Below are positions 1 to 5,959 of a DNA stretch of 9,636 nt, piece after piece. This DNA is from Deltaproteobacteria bacterium (GTDB taxonomy: Bacteria; Myxococcota; Polyangia; Haliangiales; Haliangiaceae), in contig JAGSPR010000263.1 in NCBI GenBank assembly GCA_018262455.1, positions 1 through 9,636 on the forward strand, given 5' to 3'. The notes under the pieces are model-generated. The model was not told the DNA's origin. It saw only the letters and a list, made by a program, of their open reading frames with translations, and did not search any database. How positions within the stretch are numbered: position 1 is the stretch's first letter; each line of letters opens with the position of its first letter. The position numbers were made by a program, and so were the translations under genes.

Positions 1-968
1 GCGTAGCGATCGAGCGCGTGGCGGTCCCACGGGCCGAGGATGTCGTCGAGCACGTGGCGCCACCACGACTGCCCGGGGCGGCGCGGCGGCATCGGCTCGT
101 TGACGATCGCGGCGATCACGCCGCCGACGAGCACCAGCGGCAGCCGCGCGAGCCGCCAGCCGTCGCGCGACATCCCGGCGAGCAGGAGCACCATCAGCCC
201 GGGGAGCCAGAACGCGGGGTTCGGGACCCGGCCGGTGACGCCCGAGAGCGGCATCCGGGTGAAGTAGGCGCCGTAGTACACGGCCTGGACGAGCACGAAG
301 CCGCCGGCGATCGCGAGCACGACGTGGCGGGCGTCGATCGCGACCGTGCCCTTCCACAGCCGGCCGAGCACGGTGACCGGGCGCTCGCCGTCCGCGACGG
401 CCCGCGCGAACAGCGACAGCGCGCCGATCGTGCACGCGACCATCGGCATGTCGGGGATCGCGTTGCGCGCGATCATGCAGAACATCGGCGTCGAGCCGAC
501 GACGAGGAGCCCGAGCCACGCCGCGCGGCGGCCGATCAGCCGCGCGAGCATCCACCACATCAGCGCCAGGCCCGCCACGGCCGACAGGAGGAACGGCAGC
601 CGGATCCCGACCATCGTCCACGCGCTGGCGACCATCTCGCCGGAGTAGCCGCCGCCGTCGCCGACGCCGACGGCGGTGAGGCCGGCGGCCATCATCCAGA
701 ACATCAGCACGGGCTTGGAGCGGAAGCCCTCGTTCTCGCCCGGCTCGCACATGTAGCAGCCGGTCCACTTCGTGTGGACGAGGTCGTCGTCCTGCAGCAT
801 CTCGCGCGCGACCTCGCCGTAGTGGGTCTCCCACGGATCGACGAGCGAGTACGACCAGATCCCCGGGACGAGGATCGCGAGGGAGACCATCACGACGAAC
901 GCGAGCTCGAACCGGAGAGGGCGGCGTCGCGGCGACACGACCTCCGCGCCGGGGAGCTCGGCTGACAT
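1..968 (-). CDS. ArnT/PMT-type membrane glycosyltransferase, partial (3' end beyond window)
   Basis: Polytopic membrane protein of the lipid-carrier-dependent glycosyltransferase class (GT39/GT83; ArnT, PMT). Members move a sugar from a polyprenyl-phosphate carrier to lipid, glycan or protein on the outer face of the inner membrane. The frame is open for 322 codons from ATG at 968, the first start after an in-frame TGA at 989-987, and continues past position 1. Visible: a short cytoplasmic N-terminus with an RRR cluster, TM1 at about 20-40, then the first-loop motif DPWETHYGEVAREM (44-57), which carries the acidic residues expected at the active site. SKPVLMFW follows at 84-91 and ARNAIPDMPMV at 167-177, with hydrophobic segments near 122-142, 150-168, 216-234, 253-266 and 274-288. 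A CYMC motif (71-74) sits in the first outer loop. The acceptor cannot be predicted. It is divergent from the glycerate kinase gene. The opposite strand is also open over most of this stretch but gives a low-complexity, charged product. Confidence 0.86.
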   Translation of the reverse strand, partial: MSAELPGAEVVSPRRRPLRFELAFVVMVSLAILVPGIWSYSLVDPWETHYGEVAREMLQDDDLVHTKWTGCYMCEPGENEGFRSKPVLMFWMMAAGLTAVGVGDGGGYSGEMVASAWTMVGIRLPFLLSAVAGLALMWWMLARLIGRRAAWLGLLVVGSTPMFCMIARNAIPDMPMVACTIGALSLFARAVADGERPVTVLGRLWKGTVAIDARHVVLAIAGGFVLVQAVYYGAYFTRMPLSGVTGRVPNPAFWLPGLMVLLLAGMSRDGWRLARLPLVLVGGVIAAIVNEPMPPRRPGQSWWRHVLDDILGPWDRHALDRY

Positions 969-1035
969 CGTCGCGAATCTATCACGTCATCCGTCCACGT
1001 CACGCGTGCTAGCGTCGCCACGGCGGCCGGATTCC
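969..1035. promoter_or_regulatory. Divergent intergenic region with CACGTCA direct repeat
   Basis: 67 bp separate the divergent starts of the glycosyltransferase (968, minus) and the glycerate kinase (1036, plus), so promoters for both should lie in or near it. The heptamer CACGTCA occurs at 983-989 and 996-1002, 13 bp apart start to start, which could be a binding site for a dimeric regulator. No convincing -35/-10 pair or strong Shine-Dalgarno is visible for either gene. The most AT-rich patch is GAATCTAT at 975-982. Confidence 0.35.
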
Positions 1036-2265
1036 ATGATCGAGCGCACCCGGGCGGAGCAGGCGTTTCGCGAGGCGGTCGTGGCCTGCGACCCGGCGCC
1101 GCGGGTGGCGCGTGTCCTTGGCGAGCTCGACGCCGGAGCTTGGCGAGCTCCGCAAGTCCCTCGGATCGGGATCGCGCTCGGCAAGTCCGCGCTCGCGATG
1201 GCGCGAGGGGCCGGCCCGGTGACGCGCGGGATCGCGGTCACGGTGGCCGACGATGGACGGGGACTGCCGGACGGCTGGCAGGCGATGTTCGCCGGTCATC
1301 CCCAGCCCGATGCGCGCAGCGTCCTGGCGGGCCAGGCCGTCGCCGCGCTGGTCGCCGGCGCCATGCCCACCGACCGGGTCATCGCGCTGGTCTCGGGCGG
1401 CGCCTCGGCGTTGGTCGAGCTTCCGCGCGGGACTCTCGACGAGCTGCGTGCGGTCACCTCGAGCCTGATGGCGGCGGGTGCTCCGATCGGCGAGCTCAAC
1501 GTCGTGAGGAGCGCGCTGTCGGAGCTCAAGGCGGGTGGGCTGGCGCTCGGGTCCGCGGCCCCGATCCTCACGCTGGTCGCAAGCGACGTGATCGGAGATC
1601 CTGTCGACGTCGTCGGTTCGGGACCGACGGTCGGCCCATGGCTCGATGCGCCAGGAGGTCAGGTCGATGCAGGCGCCGCTGCCGAGGCGCGCAGGCTCGC
1701 GGCGGTGGCGATCCTTCGCAGGTACGGGCTCGTCGTGCCGCCGGTCCTCGAGCGCCCGATCGCCTCGCGCAGCGTGATCCGCCACGACCGTGCGCAGCTC
1801 GTGATCGGGATCGACGCGTTCGCCGAGGAGGTCCGGGTCGCGCTGGGCGCGCGCCGGCGGGGGCCGCACGCGGGCACGGTGACGGAGGTCGCGGACGAGC
1901 TCGCGGGGACGCCTGGGCTCGTGGTCGCCTGGGGCGAGCCGACCCTGGCGGTGCCCACCGTGCACGGGGAGGGAGGACGGTCGCAACAGCTCGCGCTCGA
2001 GCTCTCGAGGCGGCTGCGCGGGACCGACCGCAGCGCGCTGGTCGCCGGCAGCGATGGCATCGATGGGCCATTCCCCCGCGGGCGGCCTGCGCCGGCGGGG
2101 GCGTTCGTGGACGGCACCACCTGGGACCGGATCGTGGCAGCCGGCCTCGATCCCGCGGCGGCGCTCGCGGGCTGCGATGCGGGCCGCGTGCTCCATGCGG
2201 TCGGCGCGCTGTTCGTGACCGGGCCGACCGGCGTCAACCACGCCGACCTCGTGATCCTCGGCTGA
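1036..2265 (+). CDS. Glycerate 2-kinase (GckA/TtuD-like, DUF4147-MOFRL)
   Basis: Predicted cytoplasmic kinase that phosphorylates D-glycerate to 2-phosphoglycerate with ATP, feeding serine, glyoxylate or tartrate breakdown products into glycolysis. 409 aa, slightly short of the usual 415-450. N-terminal DUF4147 (glycerate kinase) domain: ALGKSA (47-52, probable catalytic Lys50), HPQPD (88-92), VSGGASAL (119-126), NVVRSALSELKAGGLA (155-170), SDVIGDP (183-189) and VGSGPTV (193-199). C-terminal MOFRL domain: WGEPT (299-303), GGRSQQLALE (313-322), AGSDGIDGP (337-345) and TGPTGVNHADL (395-405). Several C-terminal motifs depart from the family norm: GGR(N/T)QE reads GGRSQQ and TGTNVND reads TGVNHAD, so the substrate may differ. 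An in-frame GTG at 1006 would add 10 residues. ATG at 1036 is preferred because family homology begins just after it; neither start has a clear ribosome binding site. Probably the first gene of an operon with prmC. Confidence 0.92.
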   Translation: MIERTRAEQAFREAVVACDPAPRVARVLGELDAGAWRAPQVPRIGIALGKSALAMARGAGPVTRGIAVTVADDGRGLPDGWQAMFAGHPQPDARSVLAGQAVAALVAGAMPTDRVIALVSGGASALVELPRGTLDELRAVTSSLMAAGAPIGELNVVRSALSELKAGGLALGSAAPILTLVASDVIGDPVDVVGSGPTVGPWLDAPGGQVDAGAAAEARRLAAVAILRRYGLVVPPVLERPIASRSVIRHDRAQLVIGIDAFAEEVRVALGARRRGPHAGTVTEVADELAGTPGLVVAWGEPTLAVPTVHGEGGRSQQLALELSRRLRGTDRSALVAGSDGIDGPFPRGRPAPAGAFVDGTTWDRIVAAGLDPAAALAGCDAGRVLHAVGALFVTGPTGVNHADLVILG

Positions 2266-2275
2266 CCGCGCGGTC
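2264..2275. repeat. 12-bp perfect palindrome at the glycerate kinase stop codon
   Basis: GACCGCGCGGTC is self-complementary. It begins inside the TGA stop codon of the glycerate kinase (2263-2265) and lies just upstream of the prmC ribosome binding site. It could be an operator or a small 4-bp-stem hairpin. There is no T-tract, so it is not an intrinsic terminator. Short GC palindromes are common by chance in DNA of this composition. Confidence 0.3.
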
Positions 2276-2279
2276 GGGG

Positions 2280-2290
2280 TATAAGGTGAG
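2280..2290 (+). promoter_or_regulatory. Ribosome binding site of prmC, overlapping a -10-like TATAAG
   Basis: AAGGTGAG at 2283-2290 resembles a Shine-Dalgarno sequence, with AAGG ending 6 nt before the GTG start at 2293. This supports GTG 2293 as the start. The overlapping TATAAG (2280-2285) matches a -10 box at 5 of 6 positions and would give a nearly leaderless transcript, but no matching -35 lies 15-19 bp upstream. The Shine-Dalgarno reading is therefore preferred. Confidence 0.55.
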
Positions 2291-2292
2291 CT

Positions 2293-3144
2293 GTGGCGTG
2301 GACGACGCTTGCCGTACTCGACTGGACCTCTCAGCGCTTCACCGAAGCGGGGATCGACTCGGCACGGCTGGAGGCCCAGCTCCTGCTCGCCCACGTCCTC
2401 GGCTGCTCGCGCATGCAGCTCTACACCGGGTTCGACCGCCCGCTCGGCGACGACGAGCTCGCAGGGTACCGCGCGCTGATCAAGCGCCGGCTCGGTGGCG
2501 AACCGGTCGCCTACCTGCTCGGCGAGCAGGAGCTGTGGGGCCTGCCATTCTTCGTCGATGCGTCGGTGTTGATCCCGAGGCCTGATACCGAGACCGTGAT
2601 CGAGGTGGCCCGCGCGCTGCGCCCGGATCGCGCGGCGCCGTGTCGGGTGCTCGATCTGTGTACCGGCTCGGGCGCGATCGCGATCAGCATCGCGAAGGAG
2701 CTGACCGGCGCACGGGTGATCGCGACCGACGTGTCACCCGAGGCCGTCGCGATCGCCCGCCGTAATGCCGATCGCAACGCCGTCGCCGATCGCGTCGACA
2801 TTCGGCTCGGAGATCTGTTCGCTCCGGTCATCGGCGAGCGGTTCGATCTCATCGTGTCGAACCCACCCTACATCGCGTCGTCGGTGATCCCGACCTTGTC
2901 GCGTGAGGTTCAGCGCGAGCCGCGGCTCGCTCTCGATGGCGGCGCGGATGGGCTCGTGTTCTACGATCGGATCTGCGCGGTCGCGTCCGAGTACCTCCCG
3001 CCCGGCGGCGCGCTCGTGGTCGAGCACGGGTTCGATCAGGCCGAGGCGGTCGCCGCTCGATTCGTCGCCGCAGGCTTCGCTGCGGTCGAGCTGATCTATG
3101 ACCTCGGCAAGAACCCGCGGGTCACGCGCGGCTTGCGCCCGTAG
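2293..3144 (+). CDS. prmC: PrmC (HemK): release factor glutamine N5-methyltransferase
   Basis: SAM-dependent methyltransferase that methylates the glutamine of the GGQ motif in peptide-chain release factors RF1 and RF2, making termination efficient. Cytoplasmic, 283 aa, the usual length. The N-terminal helical RF-binding domain (about 1-80) includes RRLGGEPVAYLLGEQELWG (65-83). IPRPDTE (94-100) marks entry into the methyltransferase fold. DLCTGSGAIAISIA (121-134) is the SAM-binding motif I, ATDVSPEAVAIARRNA (144-159) is motif II, and NPPY (190-193) binds the target glutamine. EPRLALDGGADGLVFYDRI (209-227) is also typical of the family. Start is GTG at 2293, supported by an AAGGTGAG ribosome binding site. 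It lies 27 bp downstream of the glycerate kinase and is probably cotranscribed. prmC often follows prfA; here it does not. All catalytic motifs are intact. Confidence 0.97.
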   Translation: MAWTTLAVLDWTSQRFTEAGIDSARLEAQLLLAHVLGCSRMQLYTGFDRPLGDDELAGYRALIKRRLGGEPVAYLLGEQELWGLPFFVDASVLIPRPDTETVIEVARALRPDRAAPCRVLDLCTGSGAIAISIAKELTGARVIATDVSPEAVAIARRNADRNAVADRVDIRLGDLFAPVIGERFDLIVSNPPYIASSVIPTLSREVQREPRLALDGGADGLVFYDRICAVASEYLPPGGALVVEHGFDQAEAVAARFVAAGFAAVELIYDLGKNPRVTRGLRP

Positions 3145-3151
3145 CGCGCGT
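3124..3151. terminator. Possible weak bidirectional hairpin at the convergent prmC / Sel1 junction
   Basis: ACGCGCG (3124-3130) and CGCGCGT (3145-3151) can form a 7-bp GC stem around a 14-nt loop that contains the prmC stop codon. No T-tract follows on either strand, so it is not a classical intrinsic terminator, and GC-rich stems are expected by chance here. It is listed because only 6 bp separate the two convergent stop codons and nothing else there looks like a terminator. Confidence 0.18.
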
Positions 3152-5940
3152 CAGCGGTAGCGTCGGCGCATCACGAGGCCGAAGATCATGAGTGCGAGCC
3201 CCAGCTGGCCTCCCGGGGCGACCTCGCTCCCACCACAGCCCTGACCGCCGTGAACCGCCGTCGGCCCCTTCGCCTTCGAGCTGCCGAGCGTGCAGCCCTC
3301 GTTCACGCCGGCGGCACACGCGCGCTCGAGGTAGACCCGCGCACGCTCCCCGTCCGCGGACTTCCCGGTCGCGCGCAGGGCCTTGCCGGCCGCGATGCAA
3401 CCAAGCGGATCGAACCCCTCGCAGGCCTTCGTGTACCAGACCAGCGCCTGCGCCGGATCCTTCATGGTGGCCATGCCGGACGAGTAGAACGTCCCGAGCA
3501 AGTACTGGTGCGACGGGTTGTCCTTCGCGAGCTCGGTCGCCCGGTTGAATGCCATCGTCCGCAAGCGCGCGATCTCGGCTGGTGAGCTCGGCGTCTGGGT
3601 GTCGAGCAGCTCGGCCAGCCCGAGGCATGCCTCCGGGGTGCTCTCCTCGCCGCCATCGCACGCCGAGCGATACACCAGCTCCGCGCGCTTCTTGTCGACC
3701 TTCGTACCGCCCTCGCCGGTGGCGAGGTAGTGGCCGAGCCCGTCACACGGCGAGGTGAAGGTGGGCTTGCACGACTTGTCGTAGAGCTCGAACGCCTTCT
3801 TGTGATCGATCGGCGCGCCGGTTCCCCAGCGATAGACATACGCGCTGTTGCTGCAGCCCTGCAGGCTGCCCAGCTCGCATGCCTTGTTGAAGTACTTGAC
3901 GGCGGCAGCGATGTCCCAGCGTACGCCCTTGGCGGTGTAGTAGCGGAATCCGATCTGGCTGCACGCGTTGGCGAAATCTCCTTCGCACGCGCGCAGGTAC
4001 AACCGCTGGGCTTCGTCGTGCTTGCCCGCGGTCTCCTGGATCTGGCCCAGGCCGAAGCAGGCTTGTGGGCTTCCGCCGTCACAACGAGGCCGATACAGCT
4101 GTTCGGCCTTGTCGGCATTCTTGGCGACGCCCCAGCCGAAGGCGAGCTGGTCCGCCTGCCGCAGACAGGCCGGATCGTGCTTGCGACCACACGAAGCCTC
4201 GAACGCCTCGTAGGCCGCGCGGCGATCGGTCTCGCTCTCACTCGAGGAGAGCATGTTGCCGTAGGCGACGCAGGCCTCCTCGTGTTTGGCCTTGCACGAC
4301 GTGAGCATCGGCTTGGCGATCTCGTCGCGCTTGCCGCCTGCCTCGGCGTTGAGGGACACCAGGTAGTCACACGTGCCGGCCTCTCCATACTCGCAGGCGC
4401 GTGACAGCGCGGTCAGCGCAGCCTTGAGATTCTTCGGCCCGGCCTCGCCGAAGTATTCCATCGTGCCCAACGACTTGCATGACGGCGCGGACATCTTGTC
4501 CTCGTTGCCCTCGCAGCCCTTCTTGTAGGCCTCGATCGCCTTCTGCGGATCCTTGGTCGTTCCTTTGCCCTCGCGGTAGGCGTCGCCGAGCGAGTCGCAG
4601 CTCGCGGGGGAATTCAGCCCGCACCCTTTCTGGAAGTACGCGAGCGCCTTCTCGGGCGAGGCCGGGCCGCCCCTGCCAGCTTCGGCGAGCGAGCCGGCAC
4701 GCCAGCATGAGGTCGCGTACTTGCCCTCGCAGCCGAGGTTCGCCAGGGTCGCGGCGCGCGCGTAATCCTTGCCGACCTCCTGGACGTAGCCGGCGGCGAC
4801 ATCACAGCTCTCGCCGTAACCGCCCTTGCACGCTCGCTCGAGCACCGCCTGGGACCCGTCGAAGTCCGCGGCCATGCCGAGCCCGTCGTGAGCGCGCTCG
4901 CCGTAGCGCTGGCACCAGCCGAGCTCGCCGTTCTCGCAGGCCTGCTTGTAGTACTTCGTCGCGGTGACCTGATCCGCGGCGGCCATGCCGAACCCGAGCC
5001 GGTAGAACTCCGCCGCAGTGCCGCAGTACTTCGGATCCAGATCGCAGCCACGCTTGGCCATCTTGAACGCGCGATCGAGGTCCTTCTTGGCCATGCCCAG
5101 CCGCTCGCTGATCTTCTGGCAGGCCTCGCTGTTATCGAAGTCGTTGCACGCCTTGTCGTAGGCTTGGTTCGCGCCCTCGGTGTCGACCTTGCCGCCGAGC
5201 CCCTTGTCGAGCCCGGTCGCGAGGCTCATGCACGCGTTACCGCTGCCCGCCGTGCAGCCGGCTCGATACGCGGTGATCGCCTTCGTCGGATCCTTGGGGG
5301 TCGCCTTCGCATTCTCGTGCAGGAACCCGACGATGAAGCACGCCGGACCGTCGCCGGGGCAGAGCGGCGCGAGGATCTCCATCGATCGCTTGTACATCGC
5401 GAGGGCCTTCGCCGGCTCCTTCGCCCCGCCGGTCCCGTCCTCGAGCAACTCGGCGCCGCGCGTGCAGGCCACGCCACCGCCCATGTCACACGTCTTCTGA
5501 AACGCGTCGCGCGCGGCCGGGTACGTACCGATGCGGTAGGCGAGGTCTCCGATGTAGAAGCAGCCCTGGACGTCCTTCAGCTTGCAGGACTTGACGTAGT
5601 AGTCCATCGCCTTCTTGTCGTCCTTGGCGACGACTCGGCCGCGCGTGTAGAGGAAGCCGAGCAGGTTGCATGACTCGGGGTGACTATCCCGACCGCAGGC
5701 CTCTTCGAGCAGCGCGACGCCGCGCCGGGGGTCGGGCGACTTGCCGCGACCTTCGATGTCATCGTTCGCGCGGACAAACTTCTCCTGCGCCGACAGTTTC
5801 GGCGCGGGCTTCTTCTTCATGCACGAGCCCGCTGACAGGCTCCACTCGGTACCCGGCGGGCAGCTGTCACGCGGGATCGCGTGAGCACGCGAGGACGATA
5901 GGACGACGACAGCGGCGACGAGGAGCAAGCGTGTGTTCAT
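3151..5940 (-). CDS. Secreted cysteine-rich Sel1/Hcp-like repeat protein with MYXO-CTERM-like tail
   Basis: 929-aa exported protein of no assigned function, made almost wholly of Sel1-like (TPR-related) helical repeats in which each repeat carries a Cys pair, as in Helicobacter cysteine-rich (Hcp) proteins. Such solenoids usually bind other proteins or glycans; disulfides staple the helices outside the cytoplasm. Order: Sec signal peptide (1-21, cleavage predicted after AHA); CPPGTEW...C motif at 27-40; a KKKPAPK linker; 22 Cys-pair repeats between 82 and 883, most with C-x7-C or C-x8-C spacing; one repeat without Cys near 793-828; and a C-terminal tail (897-929) with GQGCGG, a short hydrophobic stretch and terminal RRRYR, resembling a MYXO-CTERM sorting signal. 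Cysteines total 47: 44 in repeats, C27 and C40, and lone C902. The ATG at 5940 lies 19 bp downstream of the kinase stop, so they form a probable operon. The ribosome binding site is weak. It may be a ligand, scaffold or target for the kinase's outer domain. Confidence 0.93.
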   Translation of the reverse strand: MNTRLLLVAAVVVLSSSRAHAIPRDSCPPGTEWSLSAGSCMKKKPAPKLSAQEKFVRANDDIEGRGKSPDPRRGVALLEEACGRDSHPESCNLLGFLYTRGRVVAKDDKKAMDYYVKSCKLKDVQGCFYIGDLAYRIGTYPAARDAFQKTCDMGGGVACTRGAELLEDGTGGAKEPAKALAMYKRSMEILAPLCPGDGPACFIVGFLHENAKATPKDPTKAITAYRAGCTAGSGNACMSLATGLDKGLGGKVDTEGANQAYDKACNDFDNSEACQKISERLGMAKKDLDRAFKMAKRGCDLDPKYCGTAAEFYRLGFGMAAADQVTATKYYKQACENGELGWCQRYGERAHDGLGMAADFDGSQAVLERACKGGYGESCDVAAGYVQEVGKDYARAATLANLGCEGKYATSCWRAGSLAEAGRGGPASPEKALAYFQKGCGLNSPASCDSLGDAYREGKGTTKDPQKAIEAYKKGCEGNEDKMSAPSCKSLGTMEYFGEAGPKNLKAALTALSRACEYGEAGTCDYLVSLNAEAGGKRDEIAKPMLTSCKAKHEEACVAYGNMLSSSESETDRRAAYEAFEASCGRKHDPACLRQADQLAFGWGVAKNADKAEQLYRPRCDGGSPQACFGLGQIQETAGKHDEAQRLYLRACEGDFANACSQIGFRYYTAKGVRWDIAAAVKYFNKACELGSLQGCSNSAYVYRWGTGAPIDHKKAFELYDKSCKPTFTSPCDGLGHYLATGEGGTKVDKKRAELVYRSACDGGEESTPEACLGLAELLDTQTPSSPAEIARLRTMAFNRATELAKDNPSHQYLLGTFYSSGMATMKDPAQALVWYTKACEGFDPLGCIAAGKALRATGKSADGERARVYLERACAAGVNEGCTLGSSKAKGPTAVHGGQGCGGSEVAPGGQLGLALMIFGLVMRRRYR
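3154..3252 (-). other. MYXO-CTERM-like C-terminal sorting signal of the Sel1 protein
   Basis: Residues 897-929 have the three parts of this signal class: a Gly-rich stretch with an invariant-type Cys (GGQGCGG, C902), a short hydrophobic segment (about 912-924), and a terminal basic cluster (RRRYR). In Myxococcota, MYXO-CTERM tails are thought to be cleaved by myxosortase-type CPBP proteases, leaving the protein surface-anchored, probably through the Cys. The match is by eye; the hydrophobic segment is short and the typical GCGC or GCS core reads GCGG. Confidence 0.65.
3271..5763 (-). repeat. Array of Sel1/Hcp-like protein repeats (22 cysteine pairs)
   Basis: Within the Sel1 gene, residues 60-890 repeat a unit of roughly 33-38 residues: helix A, then Lys/Ala-Cys, 6 to 11 residues, Cys, then helix B with LG and a Gly-containing turn. 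First cysteines lie at 82, 119, 151, 194, 229, 265, 299, 335, 371, 404, 440, 476, 516, 549, 584, 620, 652, 688, 724, 761, 840 and 875. The 79-residue step from 761 to 840 contains the one unit lacking Cys. The repeats are divergent in DNA and protein, so this is an old protein-level array rather than recent tandem duplication. Confidence 0.9.
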
Positions 5941-5959
5941 GGGTTTCTTGGCGGGGGGC

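Noticed and set aside
18..965. Long plus-strand open frame (315 codons) opposite the glycosyltransferase
   Set aside because: The product is low-complexity and dominated by Arg, His, Asp, Glu and Ala. The minus strand encodes a coherent membrane protein with recognisable family motifs, so this is a GC-driven antisense shadow.
1006..1035. Upstream GTG start for the glycerate kinase
   Set aside because: It has no ribosome binding site, and the added 10 residues (Pro/Arg-rich) do not resemble the family N-terminus. ATG 1036 is preferred, though not proven.
1009..2394. Minus-strand open frame of 461 codons across glycerate kinase and prmC
   Set aside because: Arg/Asp/His-rich with no domain-like pattern; both plus-strand genes underneath have intact family motifs.
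1140..2585. Plus-strand open frame of 481 codons in another frame over glycerate kinase and into prmC
   Set aside because: Extreme Arg/Gly/Ala composition and overlap with two well-identified genes.
3730..4404. Plus-strand open frame (224 codons) with leucine/alanine-rich, helix-like product opposite the Sel1 gene
   Set aside because: It looks more protein-like than most shadows, but this comes from the reverse complement of the Ala/Lys/Cys-rich repeat codons. A similar frame at 4888-5673 arises the same way.
3271..5763. Recent tandem DNA duplication in the Sel1 gene
   Set aside because: Repeat units vary in length and sequence, with no long identical DNA blocks, so the array is ancient at the protein level.
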